Source: JAYSRU01 sp043720875 | Lineage (GTDB): Bacteria > Bacteroidota > Bacteroidia > Flavobacteriales_D > Crocinitomicaceae | Length of the DNA stretch: 8,675 nt | Assembly: GCA_043720875.1 (NCBI GenBank) | Contig: JAYSRU010000225.1 | Location: 1 to 8,675, forward strand | Direction of reading: 5' to 3' | Part shown: positions 1 to 6,455 of the stretch, one piece after another | Numbering within the stretch: the first letter of the stretch is position 1 | Layout of the letters: each line of letters begins with the position of its first letter | Made by a program: the position numbers and the translations under genes | The notes under the pieces: generated by a model | Told to the model about the DNA's origin: nothing | Databases searched by the model: none | The model's input: only the letters and a program-made list of their open reading frames with translations

Positions 1-275
1 CTTTTACGGAAAGCTAGAAAACTCTCATCGCTTGCAAACTTAGGCGCAAACGCACGTTGAACGCTATCTCTTTTCCCAGTTACCGTATTTACCCAACACA
101 CATATCCGTCACCCGAAAGTGGTTTAACCGTATAGAATGTGAAATTTCCTAAGGCACTTAATCCAGAGAATTCGAAACGCTTCCATTCTTTATAACTCGT
201 GTGATCTATGATCTTCTTTTGAGAAAACGCAGTAAATACTGCGAATAAAGAGATGATTAAAGTGCTAATCTTCAT
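1..275 (-). CDS. S9 (prolyl oligopeptidase-like) exported serine peptidase, N-terminal 91 residues only
   Basis: The frame opens at ATG (275-273) and runs leftward off the window, so only 91 residues are visible. Residues 1-19 form a classic signal peptide (MKISTLIISLFAVFTAFSQ) with cleavage expected after FSQ. The mature part begins KKIIDHTSYKEWKRFEFSGL, then a stretch reading FTFYTVKPLSGDGYVCW and a 'TGKRDSVQRAFAPKFASDES' segment. This pattern (DH-x-x-Y-x-x-W, then 'Y-T-V-x-P-x-x-GDG', then a 'F-A-P-x-F-x-x-D' blade strand) resembles, from memory, the start of the beta-propeller of Bacteroidota S9 family peptidases, which act in the periplasm or outside the cell. The catalytic alpha/beta-hydrolase domain would lie outside the window, so activity cannot be judged. 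The gene follows the 464-aa exported protein gene on the same strand after 121 bases and probably has its own promoter, although I found no good -7 box. Sure that it is a coding N-terminus with a signal peptide; family assignment moderate. Confidence 0.72.
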   Translation of the reverse strand, partial: MKISTLIISLFAVFTAFSQKKIIDHTSYKEWKRFEFSGLSALGNFTFYTVKPLSGDGYVCWVNTVTGKRDSVQRAFAPKFASDESFLAFRK

Positions 276-396
276 GACGTTTAATTTTGGTGCCGTGAAA
301 ATACAAAAAGGAACGCGAGCAGTTTCTTTTTTTAGAAATAGTTATCCGTAGTAAAGTGTTGGAGTTTTAATTACGGGTAAAAACTGAGCGTGATTA

Positions 397-1791
397 TTAA
401 AAATTATACTTTTTATCTACGCTTCCGTCTGTATATTGAATAAATATTAATCCAGATTCATTAATTGTTACGGCTTGCCCCAATCCATTTACAACAGTTG
501 CAATTTCTTTGGTCTTAATTGCATTGTCTGCTAACCTTGTTTCTGAATACGTGTGTTTGCCATCATAATCTGTCTGCTTAATTCTGTAATAATTATATCC
601 CAAACGAAAGTTCTCATCTACAAAAGAATAGGTGGTTTGAATAGTTGTTGTTCCGGCGCCATTGATCTCGCCAATCTCCATCCAATTCTCTCCATCATTT
701 GTGCGTTCAACTGTAAAATAATCATTGTCTACTTGCGACGCGATTTGAAACTTTAACAAGTTCGCGTTCTCTAAAGCTTTAACCTGAAACCAAACCATCT
801 CGATTGGAAGAGGAACAACATTAATTCCTGTAAGCGTATAGGTACAAGATGAACCCGCATTACCATCCATAATCAAATAAAACTGTTCTGTTCCTGTAAA
901 TGTTCCTGCTCCTGCGGTAATTGTGGAAGTAAATGTAGTATTACTAACACCCGACCATACTAGCGTATTTCCACCAGCGGTAGACACCTGTGAGTTTGGA
1001 TCAGGGCCTGGACCACAAGCGGCACCATTTGCAACACAACCCTCCGAAGTAAGCGCGCCACAAGCCGTTGCGCTAGAAAAAATTCCAAACTGATACGCAC
1101 AAGCACCACCAGTACACGTAACATTAGTCCCTACAACTTGAAACGAAGTAGCCCCTGCCGTCGGAGAGAAATTTACCCACTGCGTGTTTTCTAAAGAACC
1201 TGCACACATCAACGACGCTGCTGGATCACCTGTTCCACCAGTTTGAGTGCCTGAGAAAGCACAACCAGCACTCCCATTAAAGTAGGTTGTTGCCCCTGTT
1301 CCCAAACCCGCAGCTCCCGCGCAGCTGTTTGATGGTTCAACATTATTTGACATACACGTTGTGAAATTACTTGGGTTGTCTCCCATTACTTGTATTAAAT
1401 ATGATACTCCAGGTGTTAATAAATAGCCGCCCGAAACATTGTCGGCGCTCATAGTAAAACCAACACCATCTGCAACCTGCTCAACACAAGCCCCTGCAAC
1501 AACTGTACAGCCCGTAGTAGCAACTATTCTCCATTGCCAATCCGTATCTGGCCCACTATTGGTTAACGTATTAATGTCAAAGTCTACACACGTTGCAGGC
1601 GCGGTAAATGAATAGAGAGAATACGGATTCGTGCCACCGTTGCATCCTGAAACAAAACCTCCGCCAGAAAATGGAAAAGTTTGGCCTGTTAAACAATTAT
1701 TATTCGTTATAGGTGTTGCAGCACCAAGTCCGCACTGACTAAAAAACATGCGCGTGAGGGTAATAAAAAGTATCGTGATAGTAGTTTTCAT
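397..1791 (-). CDS. Cysteine-rich exported protein, two divergent beta-domains, Fn3-like module and short T9SS-type tail
   Basis: A 464-aa protein with ATG at 1791-1789 and TAA at 399-397. Residues 1-19 look like a signal peptide ending FFSQ, although Arg14 interrupts the hydrophobic core. The mature region is rich in Gly, Thr, Ser and Asn and has 16 cysteines up to residue 316. It appears to hold two divergent copies of a disulfide-bonded beta-sandwich, about 31-148 (starting NNNC) and 154-323 (starting SNSC). Each has a 'T-x-C/A-C...GC/AC' pair and ends in a strand of the type 'SYLIQVMGD' or 'QFYLIMDGN'. The segment after LPIEM (328-332 to about 422) matches the Fn3-like module common in Bacteroidota secreted proteins, with FTVERTNDGENW and YYRIKQTDYDGKHTYSE. 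The end (430-464, VVNGLGQAV...GLIFIQYTDGS) resembles a shortened type A T9SS sorting domain. It is probably secreted or surface-attached through the type IX system; the ligand is unknown. No enzyme motif is visible. Confidence 0.85.
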   Translation of the reverse strand: MKTTITILFITLTRMFFSQCGLGAATPITNNNCLTGQTFPFSGGGFVSGCNGGTNPYSLYSFTAPATCVDFDINTLTNSGPDTDWQWRIVATTGCTVVAGACVEQVADGVGFTMSADNVSGGYLLTPGVSYLIQVMGDNPSNFTTCMSNNVEPSNSCAGAAGLGTGATTYFNGSAGCAFSGTQTGGTGDPAASLMCAGSLENTQWVNFSPTAGATSFQVVGTNVTCTGGACAYQFGIFSSATACGALTSEGCVANGAACGPGPDPNSQVSTAGGNTLVWSGVSNTTFTSTITAGAGTFTGTEQFYLIMDGNAGSSCTYTLTGINVVPLPIEMVWFQVKALENANLLKFQIASQVDNDYFTVERTNDGENWMEIGEINGAGTTTIQTTYSFVDENFRLGYNYYRIKQTDYDGKHTYSETRLADNAIKTKEIATVVNGLGQAVTINESGLIFIQYTDGSVDKKYNF

Positions 1792-1835
1792 TTGTAGTTA
1801 TTTTGTGCTAATAAACAAATTAATTAAAAACCGTT

Positions 1836-1864
1836 AAAATTTATTAGACCGAGCCTACCTTCAA
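1836..1864 (-). promoter_or_regulatory. Possible Bacteroidota-type promoter for the 464-aa exported protein
   Basis: Read on the minus strand, a TTG (1864-1862) is followed by an 18-base spacer and TAAATTTT (1843-1836). That is one base away from the Bacteroidota -7 consensus TAnnTTTG. It would start transcription roughly 38 bases before the ATG at 1791, comparable to the stronger promoter at 3133-3164. The spacer is slightly short and the last G of the box is missing, so this is only a candidate. The rest of the 178-base gap (1792-1969) is AT-rich, and I see no convincing terminator for the preceding gene. Confidence 0.3.
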
Positions 1865-1969
1865 TCCGCTGAAATTAAACAATTTATCGACTAAATAAAT
1901 TTTCTAACAAAAAACTAGATTATTGTTACAATGTGTTGTTCGTTAATCAAAAAACTAATAAATAGTCAT

Positions 1970-3091
1970 TTACGCTGCGTGAATAAAGCGCATCACGTTG
2001 AAGCAAATTTCGGTAAATAATATTTTTGGATTTGCGTTGCGCTCGATGTGGTAGTGCGCATTGTCAAAAGAATGCATGAGTTCGGTTATGTTGTTTCCTG
2101 TAATAAACTTTGCGAATTTTTTTAGGAATGCCTCTTCTTCATCCGATACATTTAACAATTGATCTTCTGTATAGTTTTTAAGAATACTCATGCGAAACAT
2201 GTGCAAGGCATAGCGTAAAAAGGTTTTTTGATATTCTCTTGTTTCACCAGCAACACGCTCTGCCCAAGCAATCATTTTCAACACATCTTTCATGTAGCAC
2301 GAACGCATAAGGTCAACGAAATCATCTCGGTGTGCATCCTTTTCATCGTGTGCGCCAACTAAGTCAATCGCTTCAATCCAATCTCCTTCTGCCCTACCTG
2401 CAATACTTTTACTCGTGCTTAAATCCTTGCCGAAGGCTTGTTGTAAAGCCGCAGTAATTTCTTCCATTTTTAAGCGTGGAATTTTTACCATTTGCGTGCG
2501 TGAAACAATAGTTGCAATCAGTTTATCCGGAGAATCACACAATAACAAAAAGATGGTTTGAGCGGGTGGCTCTTCAATAATTTTTAAAAGTTTATTGGCA
2601 CAAGATGTATTCATTTCTGAAGCCATCCAAATGATCATTATTTTGTGCCCGCCTTCAAACGACTTGAGTGAAAGTTTTTTAATTATTTCTAAACTTTCTT
2701 CCGCACCTATAATCGGAACCCTACCTTTTTCATCGATACTATTTGTCCATTGGTTCAATGAAAAGTAACCACCCGTTTGCGTTACCTCTTTCCTAAATTG
2801 GGGAAGAAAAGGATCTGATTTTTTTTCTAAGGCTTGTACAACTGGAAAAGAAAAATGCAAGTCTGGATGCGCCATGTTGTGTGCCATTTTACACGACGAA
2901 CACACGCCACAACTGTCGGTTGCCGCTTTATTTTCGCACAACACATATTGCGCATAAGCCAGTGCCAATGGTAAGTTTCCGTGACCCAATTTTCCCAAAA
3001 ACAACTGTGCATGTCGAATTTTACCACTATTGGCTTCCGCTATTAATTGTCTTTTGGCTTCTTCCTGACCAAGTATCTCTTTGAACTGCAC
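1970..3091 (-). CDS. holB: DNA polymerase III delta' subunit (clamp-loader AAA+ protein)
   Basis: A 373-aa protein of the clamp-loader AAA+ family. Delta' is a stator subunit of the DnaX complex that loads the beta clamp during replication. The N-terminus MQFKEILGQEEAKRQL is the typical opening. The zinc-binding cysteines are present as C52-x8-C61-x2-C64-x2-C67, followed by HPD at 75-77. The Walker A region (GKLGHGNL, 33-40) has Asn where an ATPase has Lys, and the Walker B region (IMIIWMASEM, 151-160) lacks the DE pair. Both fit a non-hydrolysing delta' rather than gamma/tau. The sensor-1-adjacent segment LLKIIEEPP (168-176) and 'VSRTQ' (196-200, the SRC position) are clear. The helical C-terminal collar domain follows. 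The start is GTG at 3091-3089: an in-frame stop lies only 12 bases upstream, and the family start falls exactly here. There is a 178-base gap to the next gene downstream, and the gene is divergent from the 221-aa protein gene. Confidence 0.92.
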   Translation of the reverse strand: MQFKEILGQEEAKRQLIAEANSGKIRHAQLFLGKLGHGNLPLALAYAQYVLCENKAATDSCGVCSSCKMAHNMAHPDLHFSFPVVQALEKKSDPFLPQFRKEVTQTGGYFSLNQWTNSIDEKGRVPIIGAEESLEIIKKLSLKSFEGGHKIMIIWMASEMNTSCANKLLKIIEEPPAQTIFLLLCDSPDKLIATIVSRTQMVKIPRLKMEEITAALQQAFGKDLSTSKSIAGRAEGDWIEAIDLVGAHDEKDAHRDDFVDLMRSCYMKDVLKMIAWAERVAGETREYQKTFLRYALHMFRMSILKNYTEDQLLNVSDEEEAFLKKFAKFITGNNITELMHSFDNAHYHIERNANPKILFTEICFNVMRFIHAA

Positions 3092-3110
3092 GGCGTAAAA
3101 TTAATTAATC

Positions 3111-3128
3111 TTAGGCGTTGAACGCTAA
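3111..3128. repeat. Short inverted repeat between the delta' gene and its divergent neighbour
   Basis: TTAGGCGTTGAACGCTAA can fold into a 7-bp stem: four pairs, one bulged G at 3115, then three pairs around the loop TGA (3119-3121). It sits about 20 bases upstream of the GTG start of the delta' gene and just upstream of the -33 element of the rightward promoter. It could be a protein-binding site or a leader hairpin. It has no T-tract in either direction and is not a terminator. Nothing links it to a known regulator. Confidence 0.3.
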
Positions 3129-3132
3129 ATAT

Positions 3133-3164
3133 TTTGAATGAATTCAAAAGTAAACCTATATTTG
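3133..3164 (+). promoter_or_regulatory. Strong match to the Bacteroidota housekeeping promoter
   Basis: TTTG at 3133-3136, a 20-base spacer, then TATATTTG at 3157-3164. This fits the Bacteroidota primary sigma-factor consensus (TTTG, 19-21 bases, TAnnTTTG) at every defined position. Transcription should begin near 3171, giving a leader of about 30 bases before the ATG at 3202. It would drive the 221-aa exported protein and, by the short 19-base gap, the transporter after it. Confidence 0.75.
3145..3152 (-). promoter_or_regulatory. Possible divergent -7 box for the delta' gene
   Basis: On the minus strand TACTTTTG (3152-3145) matches TAnnTTTG exactly. It lies inside the spacer of the rightward promoter at 3133-3164. 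It would give a leader of roughly 45 bases containing the hairpin at 3111-3128 before the GTG start at 3091. I found no TTG at the proper -33 distance, so confidence is low. Confidence 0.3.
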
Positions 3165-3201
3165 TGAGACTAATCCTATTTTAAACATAAAAACTTCGCA
3201 C

Positions 3202-3867
3202 ATGAAAACTTTAATTAGCTCTTTTAGCCTTCTATTTATAGGCACTTTCGGTTTTTCTCAAAACGATATCAAAGTAAGTGAAGAAACACAATCTTTCAGT
3301 AATGGTAGCCATAATTCAATTGTGGTCAACATTCCCTTCGCAGACAAAGACATGGTGCTGAAAGCGCTTAAATCAGAAATGAAAAGTTGGGGTGGCAAAG
3401 TTGACGGAAAAAGCGACCTGGTTTTGAAACAAGGAAAAATGAAAGAAACGGGCGACAAACCCTTTGATGCTTATGGAAAAATTGTTGGCGAAGGAAGTGG
3501 TGGAATAAAAGTTGCCGTTGCCATTGACCTTGGAGGAGCATATCTATCTAGTCGTGAGCACAATGACAAGTATTCGGTTTTCGTGAAAAAAATGAAGGCT
3601 TTTGCCTCTAAAACAGCTACGGAAGCCATGAATGACAAAATTTCTGAAGAAAAGAAAATCTTTGCAGCGCTTGAAAAAGACCAAAAAAACTTAGTAAAAG
3701 AAAAGGAGAAAGAAGAGAAAGACATCGTTGATGCAAAAAAGGAAATTGAAGATTCTGAAAAAAAATTAATTGAAAATAAAAACAACACCGAAACAAAGCT
3801 CAAAGAATTAGCGACACAAAAAGAAAAAATGGCTGGCCTAGAAGAGCTTTTGAGAAGTATAAAATAA
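3202..3867 (+). CDS. Exported coiled-coil protein of a Bacteroidota-restricted type, function unknown
   Basis: A 221-aa protein with ATG at 3202 and TAA at 3865-3867. Residues 1-20 (MKTLISSFSLLFIGTFGFSQ) are a signal peptide, probably cleaved after FSQ, so the mature protein is expected in the periplasm. Residues 31-135 form a compact domain. Recognisable stretches are FSNGSHNSIVVNIPFADKD (32-50), LKSEMKSWGGKV (56-67), FDAYGKI (88-94) and VAIDLGGAYLSSREHND (106-122). I recall similar arrangements in uncharacterised Bacteroidota proteins but no assigned role. Residues 146-219 are almost wholly Glu, Lys, Asp and Asn with heptad-spaced hydrophobics, a long coiled coil suggesting oligomerisation or a partner. 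A clear promoter precedes it (3133-3164), and a transporter gene follows after 19 bases, probably in the same transcript. No catalytic motif is visible. Confidence 0.88.
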   Translation: MKTLISSFSLLFIGTFGFSQNDIKVSEETQSFSNGSHNSIVVNIPFADKDMVLKALKSEMKSWGGKVDGKSDLVLKQGKMKETGDKPFDAYGKIVGEGSGGIKVAVAIDLGGAYLSSREHNDKYSVFVKKMKAFASKTATEAMNDKISEEKKIFAALEKDQKNLVKEKEKEEKDIVDAKKEIEDSEKKLIENKNNTETKLKELATQKEKMAGLEELLRSIK

Positions 3868-3886
3868 TTCAACGAACGCGTAAATT

Positions 3887-4798
3887 ATGAAATCAAGATT
3901 GCCGTATTTAGCGTTAATGCACCTCATCATATTTATGTGGGGGTTTACTGGAATACTTGGAAAACTCATTCATTTAGAGGCGTTTACGCTGGTTTGGGGG
4001 CGCTTTCTAATTGCCACATTAAGTCTTGGAATTGTCATTGTGCTCTTCAAAATTCCCCTAAAAATTAAAGGTCGTCGATTAAAAATATGGGTTTCAACTG
4101 GTGGAATTTTTGTTGCCCTGCATTGGGTTACTTTCTACACCTCCATTCAGCTTTCTACTGCTTCTCTTGGCATTTTGTGTTTATCGACAGCCACCATACA
4201 TGTTGCTTGGTTGGAACCCTTAATCTTAAAAACAAAATTTTCGTGGTCTCAAATGGCAATGGCGCTAGTTATTGTGGTTGGAATTGGATTAGTTTCCACT
4301 GATTTGAATCTCAAACAAACGCAAGCGCTCTTTTTTGGGTTGTTCTCTGCTTTATTCGCTGCTTTATTTTCTGTTATTAACGCTAAGGTGTCCGAAGAGG
4401 TTAAAACACCAACCCTAGCGTTTTATGAGTTTAGTATCGGCTTAGCTTTCGTCTCTATACTCATCCCGTTCGTTACTGAATTTGATGTGCGCGTGTTTCA
4501 TTTACCTGCAGGAGAATTGGGTTGGCTGTTGTTTTTGGCTATTGGCTGCACTACATTTGCCTTTTTAGCCACCATAGAAGTTGTGAAAGTATTGGGCGTG
4601 TTCACGGTTTCTTTAAGCATTAATTTAGAGCCCGTTTACACCATAATATTAGCGGTTGTTATGTTGGGGGAAGATGCATTTTTAAACAAAAGTTTTTACG
4701 TGGGTACAGCTATAATTCTTGCTGCAGTATTGGCCAACGGCTTACTTAAAAATCGTCAAAGTCGTTTGGCTAAAAAATCAATCCAAGTCTCGGATTGA
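3887..4798 (+). CDS. EamA/DMT superfamily inner-membrane transporter
   Basis: A 303-aa polytopic membrane protein with ATG at 3887 and TGA at 4796-4798. Ten hydrophobic segments can be counted, at roughly residues 7-25, 33-54, 66-84, 90-112, 120-136, 147-165, 177-196, 210-230, 236-258 and 270-287. That is the two-times-five EamA layout of drug/metabolite exporters. Family hallmarks are the WG-F-x-x-x-LGK-type start (18-26), 'FVALHWVTFYTSIQLSTAS' (75-93) in repeat one, and INLEPVYTIILAVVMLGE (245-262) in repeat two. The C-terminal tail is basic (KNRQSRLAKK). EamA proteins export metabolites such as amino acids or related small molecules; the substrate cannot be read from sequence. The gene lies 19 bases after the 221-aa protein gene and probably shares its promoter. 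Its last 43 bases overlap the end of the convergent GH3 gene, so no terminator can lie between the two. Confidence 0.92.
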   Translation: MKSRLPYLALMHLIIFMWGFTGILGKLIHLEAFTLVWGRFLIATLSLGIVIVLFKIPLKIKGRRLKIWVSTGGIFVALHWVTFYTSIQLSTASLGILCLSTATIHVAWLEPLILKTKFSWSQMAMALVIVVGIGLVSTDLNLKQTQALFFGLFSALFAALFSVINAKVSEEVKTPTLAFYEFSIGLAFVSILIPFVTEFDVRVFHLPAGELGWLLFLAIGCTTFAFLATIEVVKVLGVFTVSLSINLEPVYTIILAVVMLGEDAFLNKSFYVGTAIILAAVLANGLLKNRQSRLAKKSIQVSD

Positions 4799-6288
4799 GC
4801 TCCAATCATAACTCTCGGAAATTTACTTTGTGATCCAAATTTACCAATGTGTTGCATGTATTCATAAAAAACGGTATTTTGAATAACATGAACAACTGGC
4901 GCTGCAAGTGTCATTTTTCGCACACCCGCATAATCATCATTGACAATTTTTAATTTTTCATCCAACTTATTTGCAAATGCCTTCGTGTCGAAGTTTTTAA
5001 GATCTTGCACGCCAAAATACCAAACGTGGTTCGGAACATCATTCGCTTTATCCGTATAAACGCAAAACTCATCTACCTCAATATTTAGCGCATTTCCTGT
5101 CCTTAGCACTGCTTCATTGATATTGTCGGCCGAAAGGTGCTCTCCGCAATGACTTAAGTATTGTTGAATACGCCCGGTAATCTTAATTTCTCTTTTTTGT
5201 ACACTCGTAAAGCTCACTAAATCCCCTAACAAATAGCGCCAAAGTCCAGCATTGGTTGTTATCACCAATGCATAATCTTTGTTCGCCTCTACTTCATTGA
5301 TGGTGAGGGCAAAATGCGGATTAATTACTTGACCATCCGGAGTAAAATGTTTGTCGTCAAAAGGAATAAACTCATAAAAATTGCCTGAATTCAACAACAG
5401 TTGCATTCCTTCATGCTCCGGGTTTTTTTGGTAAGCAAAATAACCTTCTGAGGCCAAATAGGTGTTCAAAAAATGAACTTTTTGACCAAAAACTTTCTCA
5501 AAACGATGCACATAGGGTTCAATAAAAATACCACCATGAACATATACATGGAAGTTTGGCCAAATGTCGTGTATGCTTTTTAAGTTATGCCTTTCGATAA
5601 TGCGCTCGATCAACATTACACACCAACTTGGAACTCCTGCTACAACACCTATATCCCAAGTGGGGGCAGCTTCTACCATGGCATCTAATTTATCCACCCA
5701 GCTTTTTATGCTTGCAATTTGTTTCCCCGGTTGGGTAAACGGCGTAACTACTGATGCTGTGTATTTTTTTAATATTCCGCTCAAATCACCTTCAAAACGA
5801 TTGTGAATCTCTACCAAATCAGAACTTCCTCCTACAACCAGGATAGATTTTTGAAAAAATAATGCCGGTAAATCTAGTTTGTGTAAGGTCGAAATCTGAC
5901 GCATACTCATTTTTTGAAATGACCGTATAAATTTTTTAGTAACCGGTAAGCGTTTGCTAGAAGCCCCTGTAGTTCCCGAAGAAAGCGCAAAATGATCTAT
6001 TAATCCTGGCCAAGTATTGTTTGGAACTCCGTCAATAGTAGCCTTTAACCATGATTTATAAAACTGTTCGTAATCTGTTATTGGAACATATTGTTGGTAA
6101 AGATTTAGAAACGAGCTACGCTTTAATAGAAATTTGAAACGATGATGCATCCCAAAATTTGTCTTCCGAGCTTTGCTCAATAGGTAATGTAACGCATCGA
6201 TTTGATGTTCGAATGCCACGCCGCGATTGAGGTTGCGCTTGTATGCAACGGCCGCGGTTCTCTTAATTATTTTTCCTACTATTTCCAT
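4756..6288 (-). CDS. GH3-family acyl-acid adenylating/amido-synthetase-like enzyme
   Basis: A 510-aa protein counted from the ATG at 6288-6286. The frame stays open to a TTG at 6303, but that TTG lies inside a likely -7 box, so the ATG is preferred. The family is named after plant GH3 proteins, members of the ANL superfamily that adenylate a carboxylic acid and join it to an amino acid. Visible motifs are the ATP-binding loop LSSGTTGASSKR (102-113), the acyl/adenylate motif YLASEGYFA (277-285), NAGLWRYLLGDLVSF (346-360, the plant YRxGD position, here YLLGD), ITGR (370-373) and the C-terminal KFPRV (489-493) carrying the conserved Lys. Length is close to that of plant GH3s, so the protein seems complete and active. 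No signal peptide is seen, so it is cytoplasmic. Neighbours (transporter, stress protein) do not reveal a substrate. Whether it makes amides, or only adenylates, is unknown. Confidence 0.9.
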   Translation of the reverse strand: MEIVGKIIKRTAAVAYKRNLNRGVAFEHQIDALHYLLSKARKTNFGMHHRFKFLLKRSSFLNLYQQYVPITDYEQFYKSWLKATIDGVPNNTWPGLIDHFALSSGTTGASSKRLPVTKKFIRSFQKMSMRQISTLHKLDLPALFFQKSILVVGGSSDLVEIHNRFEGDLSGILKKYTASVVTPFTQPGKQIASIKSWVDKLDAMVEAAPTWDIGVVAGVPSWCVMLIERIIERHNLKSIHDIWPNFHVYVHGGIFIEPYVHRFEKVFGQKVHFLNTYLASEGYFAYQKNPEHEGMQLLLNSGNFYEFIPFDDKHFTPDGQVINPHFALTINEVEANKDYALVITTNAGLWRYLLGDLVSFTSVQKREIKITGRIQQYLSHCGEHLSADNINEAVLRTGNALNIEVDEFCVYTDKANDVPNHVWYFGVQDLKNFDTKAFANKLDEKLKIVNDDYAGVRKMTLAAPVVHVIQNTVFYEYMQHIGKFGSQSKFPRVMIGAQSETWIDFLAKRL

Positions 6289-6300
6289 TTTCAGTGGTTC

Positions 6301-6308
6301 CAAAAATA
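6301..6308 (-). promoter_or_regulatory. Possible -7 box for the GH3 gene
   Basis: On the minus strand TATTTTTG (6308-6301) fits TAnnTTTG exactly. It would start transcription only a few bases before the ATG at 6288, giving a very short leader. The alternative TTG start codon at 6303 is embedded in this box and would not be transcribed. No TTG is found at the -33 distance (the region is ATTTATTAACC), so this is a tentative site. Confidence 0.35.
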
Positions 6309-6413
6309 CGGCTTTACTTTTGATTTTGGTTAATAAATAGTTTCCACTTTAATTTTTTAATAAATTCTTTGCAATACTCTTGGTTTTTAGTCTTTTATAT
6401 TGCCTTTGTTTCA

Positions 6414-6421
6414 TACCTTTG
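6414..6421 (+). promoter_or_regulatory. Probable -7 box for the universal stress protein gene
   Basis: TACCTTTG matches TAnnTTTG exactly and ends 34 bases before the ATG at 6456. That is nearly the same distance as at the well-formed promoter at 3133-3164 (37 bases). A related but imperfect copy, TGCCTTTG, lies 13 bases upstream (6401-6408). No clear TTG sits 19-21 bases upstream of the main box, so it may depend on an activator or an alternative sigma factor, or the call may be wrong. Confidence 0.45.
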
Positions 6422-6455
6422 TAGCTGCTATACTAAAACAACCTTATTCATAATT

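Noticed and set aside
55..65. The string GTTGAACGCT recurs at 3117-3126, hinting at a shared operator.
   Set aside because: One copy is inside the S9 peptidase coding region, far from any promoter, so it is most likely coincidental.
321..336. TTTCT-TTTTTT-AGAAA hairpin between the 464-aa protein gene and the S9 peptidase gene.
   Set aside because: The 5-bp A/T-rich stem has no following T-tract in the direction of transcription. It is most likely low-complexity sequence.
1897..1926. TAACAA...TTGTTA inverted repeat (6-bp arms, 12-base loop) downstream of the delta' gene.
   Set aside because: The stem is all but one pair A-T with a large loop. It would be too weak to act as a terminator and is expected by chance in this AT-rich spacer.
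2827..3084. Short open frames on both strands within the delta' gene (66 and 67 aa).
   Set aside because: They overlap a well-supported conserved gene and show no motif or start signal.
1970..3091. Loss of the Walker A lysine in the clamp-loader protein as a sign of a broken gene.
   Set aside because: Delta' subunits are commonly non-hydrolysing and lack a working Walker A. The reading frame, zinc site and EEPP segment are intact.
3471..3872. 133-aa open frame antisense to the coiled-coil protein gene, rich in Phe and Ser.
   Set aside because: It is the mirror of the Glu/Lys-rich coiled coil (GAA/AAA codons read backwards give TTC/TTT). It has no promoter or plausible protein features.
6289..6303. 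TTG start of the GH3 gene five codons upstream of the ATG.
   Set aside because: The TTG lies inside the TATTTTTG box (6301-6308). The ATG at 6288 is a better start and the extra residues match no motif.
6369..6455. N-terminal extension of the universal stress protein starting at a TTG, encoding a hydrophobic Cys-containing stretch that could be read as a signal or lipoprotein peptide.
   Set aside because: It crosses the likely -7 box at 6414-6421. Usp proteins are cytoplasmic, and the ATG at 6456 gives exactly the family N-terminus.
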